Positions 25,101 to 31,044 of a stretch of DNA of 43,304 nucleotides are shown here, one piece after another. The position numbers were made by a program, and so were the translations under genes. The stretch is from assembly GCA_024400305.1 (NCBI GenBank), contig JAKSMX010000023.1, forward strand, positions 1-43,304. Reading direction: 5' to 3'. Under the pieces are notes generated by a model. It saw nothing but the letters and a program-made list of their open reading frames with translations, made no database searches and was not told the DNA's origin. This DNA is from Bacteroidales bacterium (GTDB lineage Bacteria; Bacteroidota; Bacteroidia; Bacteroidales; F082). Each line of letters starts with the position of its first letter. Within the stretch, counting starts at the first letter, position 1.

Positions 25101-26612
25101 CGTTTCGCTTATGTTGACAGGTTCGTCATAAATTGGACTGAGGATGTTCGGCTCTGTGCCGTCGGTGGTGTAGTAGATGGTCGCGCCTTCGGTTGCGCAA
25201 TTTATCGTAACAGTCTGTGCTTCGGTGTAAGTGCCGGCATCAGGAGTGAATGTGGGTGTCGCGACTTGTGTGACAGGTGCTTGAACCGGTTCAATGTCAT
25301 CCGCATTGCGAGGCATTATTTCCTTGGTCGCGTTGTATTGCAGGTAAAGGCCTGTGACGTTGTAATTTTCACCATCGGTGAATGACATCCCGCTGTAAAG
25401 CTTGTTGAAAGGTTTTATGGTGTTCGTCCCGTCGGAAAGGACGGCCTCTGTCTCGTCATAGCTGACGTTGTTGATCGTGATGACGGCACCGGTATAGACG
25501 CCGCTCGTTATCTGGTCGATCGTCATGACGACGGGTTCGGCTGTCGAACCTGAAGTGACTGTGAGGCCCGTTGTGTTCGTCTTGAGATTTGTAAGTTCTG
25601 AAGATCCTTGGTACAATTGGACTTTGCAAGACACCGTTCCCGTGAGGTGGTCGCCTACTGTGAAACCGTGGCCGTTCCCATATATTATAAGCCCCTTGGT
25701 GCCATCGGTCATATATGCGTTCGAGCCTGATACACCTGTGACAATCCAGTTGTTAAATGTGATTGTCGCATTGGTCGCCGTGCTTCCGGCTGCTGTCGCT
25801 TTTGCGAAAATCTCGTCCATGGTGGTGAGAGGTGTCTCAATGGTATATGCAGCCGTCGCCACCGGACTGTTGTCAAGACCTTCTTTAACCGCGATGGCTT
25901 TGACCGTCGTTGTCTGGGCTACGCTGATGGGTGCTGAATAAACAGAGCTGAATGTGTCAGGTGTTGTTCCGTCAGTGGTGTAATGTATTGTGGCTCCTTC
26001 TGTTGCGCATGAGATTGAAACATTTTGCGTTTCAAAATATGTGCCTGCGGAAGGTGAGAATGTAGGCGTGGCGACAGCATCGCCTGATTCGACTTTTTTG
26101 TAAAGTTGCACCGGTTGCTGGCTTGAATATGACGTCGATTTGTAGAAACGGAAACGCATCTGGTTGCTTGTGCTGTTGAAACGCATGACGGCACCGCCAA
26201 CATTTGTTATAAGCACACTGTTATCGCTATATGTAATTACTTGTGCAGCAGCGTTGTCTCCGACAGCCAAACCGTTTGAATTTGCGCTGTGTGAAATGTA
26301 TTTGCCGTTATTGTCTCCGCCATTAATTTCAACTGAATAGCCGCCTTCCATAGTCGCAATAGTGATTGTCACAGATTGTTCCGCAGATATCACGTTTTGG
26401 CTGATTGAAGAAGTGGTATAGCAACTAACAGCATCGACACCTGTCCAGACGTATGCTGATGTTGCGGATTCTTCATATACGAGAAGATATTCTCCTGACC
26501 AGTCGGCGGGTGCAGAAGTGACTTTCTCATACTGCGTTTGCCCAAATGCCGTGAATGCATTTGTGATTAACAGCATCAATGCTGTCATCACTAAAGTAAA
26601 TTTGTGTTTCAT
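19179..26612 (-). CDS. Giant T9SS-exported repeat protein with chitobiase-type C-terminal-like domains
   Basis: A 2477-residue protein with a signal peptide (residues 1-24, ending AFGQ). Six chitobiase/hexosaminidase C-terminal-like modules (CHB_HEX_C type) begin near 180, 449, 694, 938, 1506 and 2038. They carry GATIYYTTDGTEP-like cores followed by TTVKAIA and DNS. Between them lie an OB-like region (after module 4), three GPSATQSF-type Ig-like modules (about 1210, 1750, 2290) and two choice-of-anchor-J-like modules (about 1590 and 2125, with a W-E-G/N-x-M-N-G-W-T-F pattern). The last 75 residues are a T9SS type A sorting domain ending in GVYIIRISDG and SRKIVLR. It is predicted to be exported across the outer membrane and anchored or released. 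No catalytic domain is recognised, so an adhesin or structural role is inference. Confidence 0.88.
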   Translation of the reverse strand: MKHKFTLVMTALMLLITNAFTAFGQTQYEKVTSAPADWSGEYLLVYEESATSAYVWTGVDAVSCYTTSSISQNVISAEQSVTITIATMEGGYSVEINGGDNNGKYISHSANSNGLAVGDNAAAQVITYSDNSVLITNVGGAVMRFNSTSNQMRFRFYKSTSYSSQQPVQLYKKVESGDAVATPTFSPSAGTYFETQNVSISCATEGATIHYTTDGTTPDTFSSVYSAPISVAQTTTVKAIAVKEGLDNSPVATAAYTIETPLTTMDEIFAKATAAGSTATNATITFNNWIVTGVSGSNAYMTDGTKGLIIYGNGHGFTVGDHLTGTVSCKVQLYQGSSELTNLKTNTTGLTVTSGSTAEPVVMTIDQITSGVYTGAVITINNVSYDETEAVLSDGTNTIKPFNKLYSGMSFTDGENYNVTGLYLQYNATKEIMPRNADDIEPVQAPVTQVATPTFTPDAGTYTEAQTVTINCATEGATIYYTTDGTEPNILSPIYDEPVNISETTTVKAIATKEGLDNSDIAAATYTIVIPQSGDFGLVSEASDITTDGAYLLVCVSAGTAATSTVSSNALQTATVTVADNAITTEYNTGGKPYAVTLETATGGYYIKLNNGKYINNASSTGIAAGETASSVWAFNSYEGGMIAQNTSNNNRFIGGASAAGATYKAYAASNLGGETNPVVMLFKKDLTPSVESVATPTFSPEAGTYTEAQNVTISCTTEGATIYYTTDGTTPGTPSTVYSTPISITQTTTVKAIAMKDGLDNSEVASAEYVISTAPVTDDFNRLLSHNDLARISETTEVMIVDVTSSKALTSANGTNSAPTAVAVTINDNVISGNVDDALLWNVHKVTDGYIFTVKGDNTKWLYSTDANNGVRVGTNDANIWTVDIADGNYHGMKHNETSRYIGVYNNQDWRTYTTIHANIKATQIEFFIKGELPEQTQVSKPEFSIAAGTYTEPFEVSISCSTDGATIYYTTDGTEPTAGGSVYSEPIAVSTTTTIKAFAVKAGMDDSEVATATYTFPTVITIAEARALENNEYAFVEGIVTFIDGRNIYIQDATAGIDLYLNSNTVPNTLTSGDKVKAYGKKTVYNGLVELTGIDGGDASQFSIVSNGNELPLAVKTIAEINADYANGNMLQSTRVKIADSKIGAININGNTPIYQNENTINLYKMPVVEGLLENDSVTVIGIIGCFNTPQIRINSADDVEFTHPAGPSIASAPAELTGFSYTFGQGPSATQSFAVSGSNLTASATITASENFEISTTDGGDFNAQSTITLSETSFSNVNIYVRLKAGLEIGEYNETLTFASEGAETVNIAASGSVVEPQQPSEYVQIPDLALLANGAKVILAARYNDDENAYFAMTATTSGKPEGVGFTRYVSGNPTPGNYPTLPASIAENDALYFWTVSINGGNYTFTNANGDVLGYTSSTNFSTGGDNTAWSIEYSTSDATAMVPSYIAFVITNTNNDGRAIALNTSHNFGPYAKSNMTGSNASNYNFFLDIFATAGGTPICATPTITPESGTYYEAQSVTISCATEGATIYYTTDGTAPTSESAVYSSPIEVTENTTIKAIATKEGYDNSNVATAEYTIILGATTIFAQDWEGEMNGWTFVTVEGSKPWTVAQNSGNHYAYANGYNGGVNEQWCISPAFNINNYSDVTLSFRNAKNYDGNDMQLFISNDYDGNNPAAAIWNELTYIKSTGSWNWVESGAISLESYSGTNCHIGYKYTCTESQAAGWEVDDIMLIGYTSNPTLTATPTALSGFGYMEGHGPSAEQSFEIAGVNLTSNVTITMAGTNFEMSTTSGEAFAAQSAITLTPASGAVNQTVYVRMAEGLAANTYSSTITIASQLDNITVSLEGIITEEGDSWNRIFSVNDLENGAKVIVAARYNNVENEYFAMTATTSGKPEGVLFTSVTEGVLEILPDEIALDESTYSWTVNIENGNLTFTNAAGDVLGYGGSGTNFQSNGDNTNWNIDYVLSDPESMVPEYWGFLINNVNYTSRAFAINSNYHSYGPYSTQNMTGSNASGYNFCVDLFVQGGEVTPTVMTPTFSVASGTYYEEIDVEISTSTTGATIHYTTDGTEPTATSAVYTGAIHVANNMTIKAIAIKEGYDNSNVATAEYVIMSDIVIIFNQDWENGMNGWTFETFEGNKPWVIASYNGNQYANANGYGDDVDNEQWCISPEFNLNALAGQNPTLTFMNAMKFEGPDVELLFTNDYDGQDPTAATWHPLTFNHSSGNYEWVSSGDISLNGFSGSNCNIAFKYTSTPEAAASWEIDDIMLYATPSTDPFIIPSAYELTGFDYEYELGPSATQSFTLTAGNLVGNGVVTVTSSEYFKLTLDEETWSNEISLEYADGQIIGQPITVYVRMKCSLEIGSYEGTIEVSGGEAECEIALTGEVLEPQGIVENLEENVSIYNGDNVIFVKNDMNSNLDLIMYNIVGQPVMSETLTTGDNRIKHNLTTGVYIIRISDGSNVMSRKIVLR

Positions 26613-26688
26613 CTTTTTGTTTGAATTATTTAATATTTTATTGATTATTAGCTATTTAAAATGAAAAATTTATTTTATGAATAACGTG

Positions 26689-26696
26689 CAAATTTA
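26689..26696 (-). promoter_or_regulatory. -7 element (TAAATTTG) of the giant T9SS protein gene
   Basis: TAnnTTTG followed by C on the minus strand, giving a leader of about 70 bases. The palindrome at 26744-26770 lies about 50 bases upstream. Confidence 0.4.
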
Positions 26697-26743
26697 CAAA
26701 TAAACTAAAAGGTTCGTGTTTTGATTTTACGTTATTAATGAAT

Positions 26744-26770
26744 AAGTTATCAACAAAATGTTGATAACTT
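26744..26770. repeat. 12-bp perfect palindrome upstream of the giant gene
   Basis: AAGTTATCAACA-aaa-TGTTGATAACTT: a 12-bp stem with a 3-base loop. Each arm contains TTATCAACA, one base away from a DnaA box, facing outwards. Placed about 50 bases upstream of the -7 element of the giant gene, it could be an operator. As a hairpin it lacks a T-run. Confidence 0.5.
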
Positions 26771-26801
26771 TCAAAATCCATGAGTTTTCAACAAAAACAG
26801 T

Positions 26802-26824
26802 CGGCTCACCAATGCGATGAGCCG
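26802..26824 (-). terminator. Terminator-like hairpin after the TIGR02757 gene
   Basis: A CGGCTCA/TGAGCCG stem (7 bp) with a 9-base loop and A/T runs on both sides, 32 bases downstream of the TIGR02757 stop on the minus strand. Confidence 0.6.
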
Positions 26825-26855
26825 GTTTTTTCTTAATTATACTTTCAATTTTTGA

Positions 26856-27599
26856 CTACATCAGCTCAACTCCGAACAACGCGAAGTCGTATTTGACAGG
26901 GTCGTCTGCGTCAAACTCCCTTAATTTTGCGGTCAGCATCTCCACGGCCTGACGGTCGTTGCTTTTCCTGTCGATGAGGCCGAGGTCGCGTGAGACTCTT
27001 GCCACGTGGACATCTAACGGAATCATCAAGTCCTTGGGGTTCAGTCGTTTCCAGATGCCTAAGTCAACAATGCCGTCGTTTCTTACGAGCCATCTTAATG
27101 CCATGTGCAGGCGCTTGCACGCCGAGCCTTTTTTCGGCTCATCGCAGCATGGATTTGAAATGTGCCTGCTCGCTGCGCCATTGGCTTCTTCAATCAAATC
27201 CCTGAAATTCTGGATTCCTCTCCATGTGTCGTGATTGCTGCCGAAAACGTCTTCCAAAGTGTTGTGTTTCTGATATATGGCTTTCAACCCGTTGCAGTAG
27301 TACATCAGGTCTCTGTTGAAGAAGGTGCGGTGGACGCATCTGTCCGGCTCAAGGTCTTTCCAGCCGTCTGACATGACATAGTCGTAAGGCGATTTCCCCA
27401 TCATGCCGAGCATCTTGTTCGAGTTGTTGAGAATCATCTTCCTGTTTCCCCAGGCTATCGTGGCCACCAAAAATGACACAATCTCAATGTCTTGGATGTC
27501 TGAATATCTGTGCGGAAACTGCACAGGGTCGTCTTTGATAAACGCCTTCGTGTTGTTCTTTTCAACCAACAAGTCCAAATAACCTTTAATGTCTTCCAT
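26856..27599 (-). CDS. TIGR02757 (DUF2400) family protein
   Basis: A 247-residue protein widely conserved in Bacteroidetes with no established function. Typical motifs are DPVQFPHRY near the N-terminus, FLVATIAWGNRKMIL and, later, MALRWLVRNDGIVDLGIWK and PLDVHVARVSRDLGL. The last resembles the helix-hairpin DNA-glycosylase-like fold expected for this family (family knowledge). An earlier in-frame ATG at 27659 lies upstream of the -7 element at 27626-27633, so I place the start at 27599 (MEDIKGYLDLLV). It is divergent from the PCMD gene. Confidence 0.88.
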   Translation of the reverse strand: MEDIKGYLDLLVEKNNTKAFIKDDPVQFPHRYSDIQDIEIVSFLVATIAWGNRKMILNNSNKMLGMMGKSPYDYVMSDGWKDLEPDRCVHRTFFNRDLMYYCNGLKAIYQKHNTLEDVFGSNHDTWRGIQNFRDLIEEANGAASRHISNPCCDEPKKGSACKRLHMALRWLVRNDGIVDLGIWKRLNPKDLMIPLDVHVARVSRDLGLIDRKSNDRQAVEMLTAKLREFDADDPVKYDFALFGVELM

Positions 27600-27625
27600 G
27601 TTAAAATAATCTGAAAAAATATCTG

Positions 27626-27633
27626 CAAAGGTA
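27626..27633 (-). promoter_or_regulatory. -7 element (TACCTTTG) of the TIGR02757 gene
   Basis: TAnnTTTG followed by C on the minus strand, 26 bases before the ATG at 27599. It excludes the longer start at 27659. Confidence 0.55.
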
Positions 27634-27686
27634 AATAAAAATGGATAACATTTTCTCAAAAAAAAATTTCACAATCTTTTTTTTAT

Positions 27687-27694
27687 TACTTTTG
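27687..27694 (+). promoter_or_regulatory. -7 element (TACTTTTG) of the PCMD gene
   Basis: TAnnTTTG followed by C, 27 bases before the ATG at 27722. It is divergent from the TIGR02757 promoter. Confidence 0.55.
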
Positions 27695-27721
27695 CAGATT
27701 AAAATAACTGGATATATTAAA

Positions 27722-28474
27722 ATGAAAAAGACTTTTCTTTTTGTGATTTTGATAACGGCATTTAATTGCCTGTATTCACAAAATATTGTAAATGAAAATG
27801 TTAGGAACGGTGGCTTTGAATATTGGATTAATGAGGATAAATCAAATATCGAGCCTGAATACTGGCATACGGTGACAAGTGCGACTGGCCGTCATGCGGG
27901 TCGCATTACCAAACAGATCTTCAAATCAACAAAAACGCGCCCCGGCTCGGATGGAAAATACAGCGTCATGATCAGACCGAGAAGCATTTTCGGAATTTTG
28001 GCCAATGGAAACCTGACAAATGGCAGAATCAATGCCGACAGCATGAGACCGAATAACACCAATGATAATTACGATTATACTCAGCGCAACAATCCTGACT
28101 TCTGTACACCTATTAACGAAGTGCCTGATTCTATTGCCGCCTGGGTGTGTTTCCGTGCCAAAGATGCCGAATCTGAAGCCAACTTCGTGTCGGTGGTGCA
28201 TGGCGATGTCGATTTCATCTATGCGGGGCCTGAAGCCAGCCGTCCGCAGGAGCAGATGTGCGCGATGTCAGGACCTTGCTTCATCAAAAGGACATGCGTG
28301 GCTGAGTCTGGAGACTATGTCTGGAAACGCATCAGCGTGCCTTTCGTGATGAAAAACAAAAACGTCAAGCCAAGTTACATACTCATCTTGTTTTCCACAA
28401 ACCGACTGGCGGGCGAAGGCTCCTCAAAGGATGAGCTTTATGTCGATGATGTCGAACTGATATATAATAAATGA
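27722..28474 (+). CDS. Secreted PCMD-domain protein
   Basis: A 250-residue protein starting MKKTFLFVILITAFNCLYSQ, a signal peptide. The rest matches the PCMD (putative carbohydrate metabolism) beta-sandwich of Bacteroidetes: NGGFEYW near the start, GRITKQIFKS, a central SIAAWVCFRAK strand, and the closing DELYVDDVELIY. The upstream in-frame start at 27641 lies before the -7 element at 27687-27694, so it is rejected. No lipobox is visible, so the protein is probably periplasmic or exported. Glycan binding is suggested by the family name only. It has a short gap to kdsA but kdsA has its own promoter element. Confidence 0.78.
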   Translation: MKKTFLFVILITAFNCLYSQNIVNENVRNGGFEYWINEDKSNIEPEYWHTVTSATGRHAGRITKQIFKSTKTRPGSDGKYSVMIRPRSIFGILANGNLTNGRINADSMRPNNTNDNYDYTQRNNPDFCTPINEVPDSIAAWVCFRAKDAESEANFVSVVHGDVDFIYAGPEASRPQEQMCAMSGPCFIKRTCVAESGDYVWKRISVPFVMKNKNVKPSYILILFSTNRLAGEGSSKDELYVDDVELIYNK

Positions 28475-28492
28475 TTTATAATCAATAAAATA

Positions 28493-28500
28493 TACATTTG
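28493..28500 (+). promoter_or_regulatory. -7 element (TACATTTG) of kdsA
   Basis: TAnnTTTG 13 bases before the kdsA ATG. Confidence 0.45.
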
Positions 28501-28513
28501 ATAGATACAGATT

Positions 28514-29329
28514 ATGATGAATATTGACAATTATCCTTATCTTAAAGGTTTGAAGAAAAACCGTTTCTTCCTGCTTGCAGGGCCGTGCGTCATCGAAGAT
28601 GAGGAATCTCCTTTTAAAATCGCGGAGACATTGGTGAAAATAACAAAAAGCCTTGATATTCCGTTCGTTTTCAAGGGTTCGTACAGGAAAGCCAACCGCT
28701 CGCGTTTGGATTCGTTTCAAGGCATCGGTGACTTGAAGGCGTTGAATGTGTTGAAAAACATTTCTAAAGAGTTTGATATTCCGGTGGTTACGGATATTCA
28801 TGCGTGTGAAGAGGCTGCGATGGCTGCTGAATTTGTTGATGTTCTTCAGATTCCGGCTTTTCTTTGCCGTCAGACCGACCTTCTCATTGCGGCTGCAAAA
28901 ACCGGCAAGACGGTTAATATAAAGAAAGGTCAGTTCCTTTCTGGTGCCTCAATGCAATTCGCGGTTGATAAAGTCGTGCAGTCGGGAAATGATTCGGTGA
29001 TGCTTACTGACAGGGGCAATTTCTTTGGTTATCAAGACCTTGTGGTCGATTACCGCAACATATACGAGATGCAGAAATGCAATGTCCCTGTGATAATGGA
29101 TGTCACGCACTCGCTTCAGCAGCCGAATCAGGTTGGAGGTGTCACTGGCGGGAAGCCGGAACTCGTCGGCTTGATTTCAAAGGCCGCTATTGCAGCCGGC
29201 GCTGACGGGATTTTCATGGAGACTCACCCGAATCCGGCGGTCGCTAAGTCTGACGGCGCGAACATGCTTCGTCTTGATCTTGTGGAGTCTTTGCTCGAAA
29301 AGCTTGTGAGGATAAAAGAGGTGCTGTGA
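28514..29329 (+). CDS. kdsA: 3-deoxy-8-phosphooctulonate synthase (KDO-8-P synthase)
   Basis: A 271-residue enzyme of normal length that condenses phosphoenolpyruvate with arabinose 5-phosphate to make KDO-8-phosphate for the lipopolysaccharide core. Motifs run in order: LLAGPCVIED (about 18-27), FKGSYRKANRSR, TDIHACEEA, LQIPAFLCRQTDLL, NIKKGQFLSG, MDVTHSLQQPNQVGG, and ADGIFMETHPNPAVAKSDGANML. All are typical. The start may be the first or second of two adjacent ATG codons. It converges on aat with a 14-base gap. Confidence 0.95.
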   Translation: MMNIDNYPYLKGLKKNRFFLLAGPCVIEDEESPFKIAETLVKITKSLDIPFVFKGSYRKANRSRLDSFQGIGDLKALNVLKNISKEFDIPVVTDIHACEEAAMAAEFVDVLQIPAFLCRQTDLLIAAAKTGKTVNIKKGQFLSGASMQFAVDKVVQSGNDSVMLTDRGNFFGYQDLVVDYRNIYEMQKCNVPVIMDVTHSLQQPNQVGGVTGGKPELVGLISKAAIAAGADGIFMETHPNPAVAKSDGANMLRLDLVESLLEKLVRIKEVL

Positions 29330-29343
29330 AAAAATCCAAATTG

Positions 29344-30087
29344 TTATCTCTCAATCACTAACTTCTTCCATTCCGCGCTTCCGTCGCCCCAGTTGCCAAT
29401 CAGGGAGTTTTCTTTTACGAGGCTTTTGAGTGTCTTGATGAATTCCTTGCGTGGGATGGGGGCGGCTCCGAGCCGTTTCAGATGCCCGGTCTCCTGCTGC
29501 GCGTCAATGAGTTCAAATCCGTTCCTTTTAAGGAAATCGCAAAGGTGGTAGAATGCGACTTTCGACGCGTCTGTCTTTGTGTGAAACATCGATTCGCCGC
29601 AGAAAACCTTCCCGATGGAAACGCCGTAAAGCCCGCCGACAAGTTCGTTCCCAATATATGTTTCTACGGAATGCGCAAATCCGAGTTCGTGAAGCTCGCA
29701 GTAAGCGTGAATCATGTCCTCGCTGATCCATGTCGCAGGTTCGTCAGCCTCGTCTTCGGAAGTGTTGTTGTCACGGCGCACCGTCGCACATGAACGGATT
29801 ACGTTCTCAAAATCGGCGTCAAATGAACATGAGAATTTGTTGGATTCGATGGTTTTCCAAAGCGATTTCGTGACTTTCATGTCAGCCGGCTTCATGACCA
29901 TCCTCGGGTCGAGCGACCACCATAATATCGGTTCACCTACGTTATACCAAGGGAATATACCCTGCGAATATGCGAGCAGCAGTCTCTCCGGTGAAAGGTC
30001 GCCTCCAATGGCTAACAGTCCGTCTTGCGTGGCTTGGTTTACTGGCGGGAAATCGTAAACCTCATCTTGTAGCATATATATTGGCAT
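29344..30087 (-). CDS. aat: Leucyl/phenylalanyl-tRNA-protein transferase
   Basis: A 247-residue enzyme that adds Leu or Phe to N-terminal Arg/Lys, feeding substrates to ClpS-ClpAP. Family motifs: FPPVNQATQDGLLAIGGDLS near the N-terminus, LLLAYSQGIFPWYNVGEPILWWSLDPR, and GLYGVSIGKVFCGESMFH. The sequence then ends with FELIDAQQETGHLKRLGA, and all of these are conserved. Translation from the ATG at 30159 is excluded by the -7 element at 30129-30136. The ATG at 30087 fits the normal length. The matching adaptor, clpS, is in the same window. Confidence 0.93.
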   Translation of the reverse strand: MPIYMLQDEVYDFPPVNQATQDGLLAIGGDLSPERLLLAYSQGIFPWYNVGEPILWWSLDPRMVMKPADMKVTKSLWKTIESNKFSCSFDADFENVIRSCATVRRDNNTSEDEADEPATWISEDMIHAYCELHELGFAHSVETYIGNELVGGLYGVSIGKVFCGESMFHTKTDASKVAFYHLCDFLKRNGFELIDAQQETGHLKRLGAAPIPRKEFIKTLKSLVKENSLIGNWGDGSAEWKKLVIER

Positions 30088-30128
30088 AATTCTATAGTTT
30101 TGAGGATTGTTTTCATAAAATGAACGCA

Positions 30129-30136
30129 CAAAATTA
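30129..30136 (-). promoter_or_regulatory. -7 element (TAATTTTG) of aat
   Basis: TAnnTTTG on the minus strand, 41 bases before the ATG at 30087. It is divergent from the truA promoter. Confidence 0.45.
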
Positions 30137-30166
30137 AAATAAGTTTTTGGATTATGCAAATTTTTT

Positions 30167-30174
30167 TATCTTTG
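30167..30174 (+). promoter_or_regulatory. -7 element (TATCTTTG) of truA
   Basis: TAnnTTTG followed by C, 18 bases before the ATG at 30193. It excludes the ATG at 30154. Confidence 0.55.
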
Positions 30175-30192
30175 CAGTTGCAAAAAAATTAT

Positions 30193-30951
30193 ATGAACAG
30201 ATACTTTTTACATCTTGCATATAGCGGAAATGCCTTTCACGGCTGGCAAATACAGCCTGGCGCGACCTCCGTACAGGAGACCCTGGAAAAATGTATAAGC
30301 CTTAAATTAAAACAGCAGATCGGCGTGACCGGATGCGGCAGAACGGACGCTGGCGTCAATGCGAGGAATTTTTACGCACATTTTGAAAGTGAACCGATTG
30401 ACGACACGGAAAACTTTGTGTATCAACTGAATATGTTTCTTCCCGAGGAAATAGTGATATTCGACTGCTGGCAGGTTGACAATTATTTCCATGCTCGTTT
30501 TGACGCCACGTCACGAACTTATCATTATTATGTCACCCGCAGGAAAAATCCATTCCACACTCACGACGCATTTTATGTTTATGGTGATCTGGATGTCGGA
30601 AAGATGAATGAAGCCGCACGTGTTTTGTTTGAGTATGAAGATTTTACGAGTTTTTCAAAACTCCATACCCAAGTGAAAACTAATAATTGCAAAATCATGG
30701 AGGCACGGTGGTTTGAGGAAAACGACCTTTTGGTTTTCAGAATCAAGGCCGACCGTTTCCTGCGAAACATGGTGCGCGCCATCGTCGGAACGCTTCTTGA
30801 AGTCGGAAAGGGTAAGATGGACGTCGAAGGTTTCCGTGCCGTGATAGAACATAAAAACCGTTGTTCGGCTGGGACTTCCGTGCCGGCTCACGCTTTGTTT
30901 CTTGAAGAAGTGACGTATCCTTTGGATCTGTTTAAAGGGGTGAAAATGTAG
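30193..30951 (+). CDS. truA: tRNA pseudouridine synthase TruA
   Basis: A 252-residue enzyme that converts U38-U40 in the tRNA anticodon arm to pseudouridine. It begins MNRYFLHLAYSGNAFHGWQI. The catalytic aspartate is Asp52 in GCGRTDAGVNA. Further family motifs are DATSRTYHYYVTRRKNPF, YEDFTSFSK and FLRNMVRAIVGTLLEVGKGK. The longer start at 30154 lies upstream of the -7 element and is rejected. The stop codon TAG lies inside a perfect 28-base palindrome (30948-30975). Confidence 0.93.
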   Translation: MNRYFLHLAYSGNAFHGWQIQPGATSVQETLEKCISLKLKQQIGVTGCGRTDAGVNARNFYAHFESEPIDDTENFVYQLNMFLPEEIVIFDCWQVDNYFHARFDATSRTYHYYVTRRKNPFHTHDAFYVYGDLDVGKMNEAARVLFEYEDFTSFSKLHTQVKTNNCKIMEARWFEENDLLVFRIKADRFLRNMVRAIVGTLLEVGKGKMDVEGFRAVIEHKNRCSAGTSVPAHALFLEEVTYPLDLFKGVKM

Positions 30952-31021
30952 AGACGGGGCATGCCCCGTCTCTACTTATCATGCCTCGTCTCTATTTGTC
31001 ATGATTATATTTGCCTGTCAT
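30948..31021. repeat. 28-base perfect palindrome with degenerate tandem copies
   Basis: Two 14-base arms, GTAGAGACGGGGCA and TGCCCCGTCTCTAC, form a perfect palindrome at 30948-30975, including the truA stop codon. A 20-base unit at 30963-30982 recurs at 30983-31002 with 17 of 20 identities, followed by a diverged third copy ending near 31021. This GAGACGGGGCATGCCCCGTCTC type of sequence resembles dispersed intergenic palindromes that I recall from Bacteroidetes and Cyanobacteria. It could act as a terminator for truA and the convergent GH97 gene. Confidence 0.7.
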
Positions 31022-31044
31022 GATTTTATTTCAAATTGAAATTG

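Noticed and set aside
26744-26770. Replication origin based on the two DnaA-box-like arms
   Set aside because: Only two imperfect boxes, no cluster, no dnaA or other origin-linked genes and no AT-rich unwinding element in the right arrangement.
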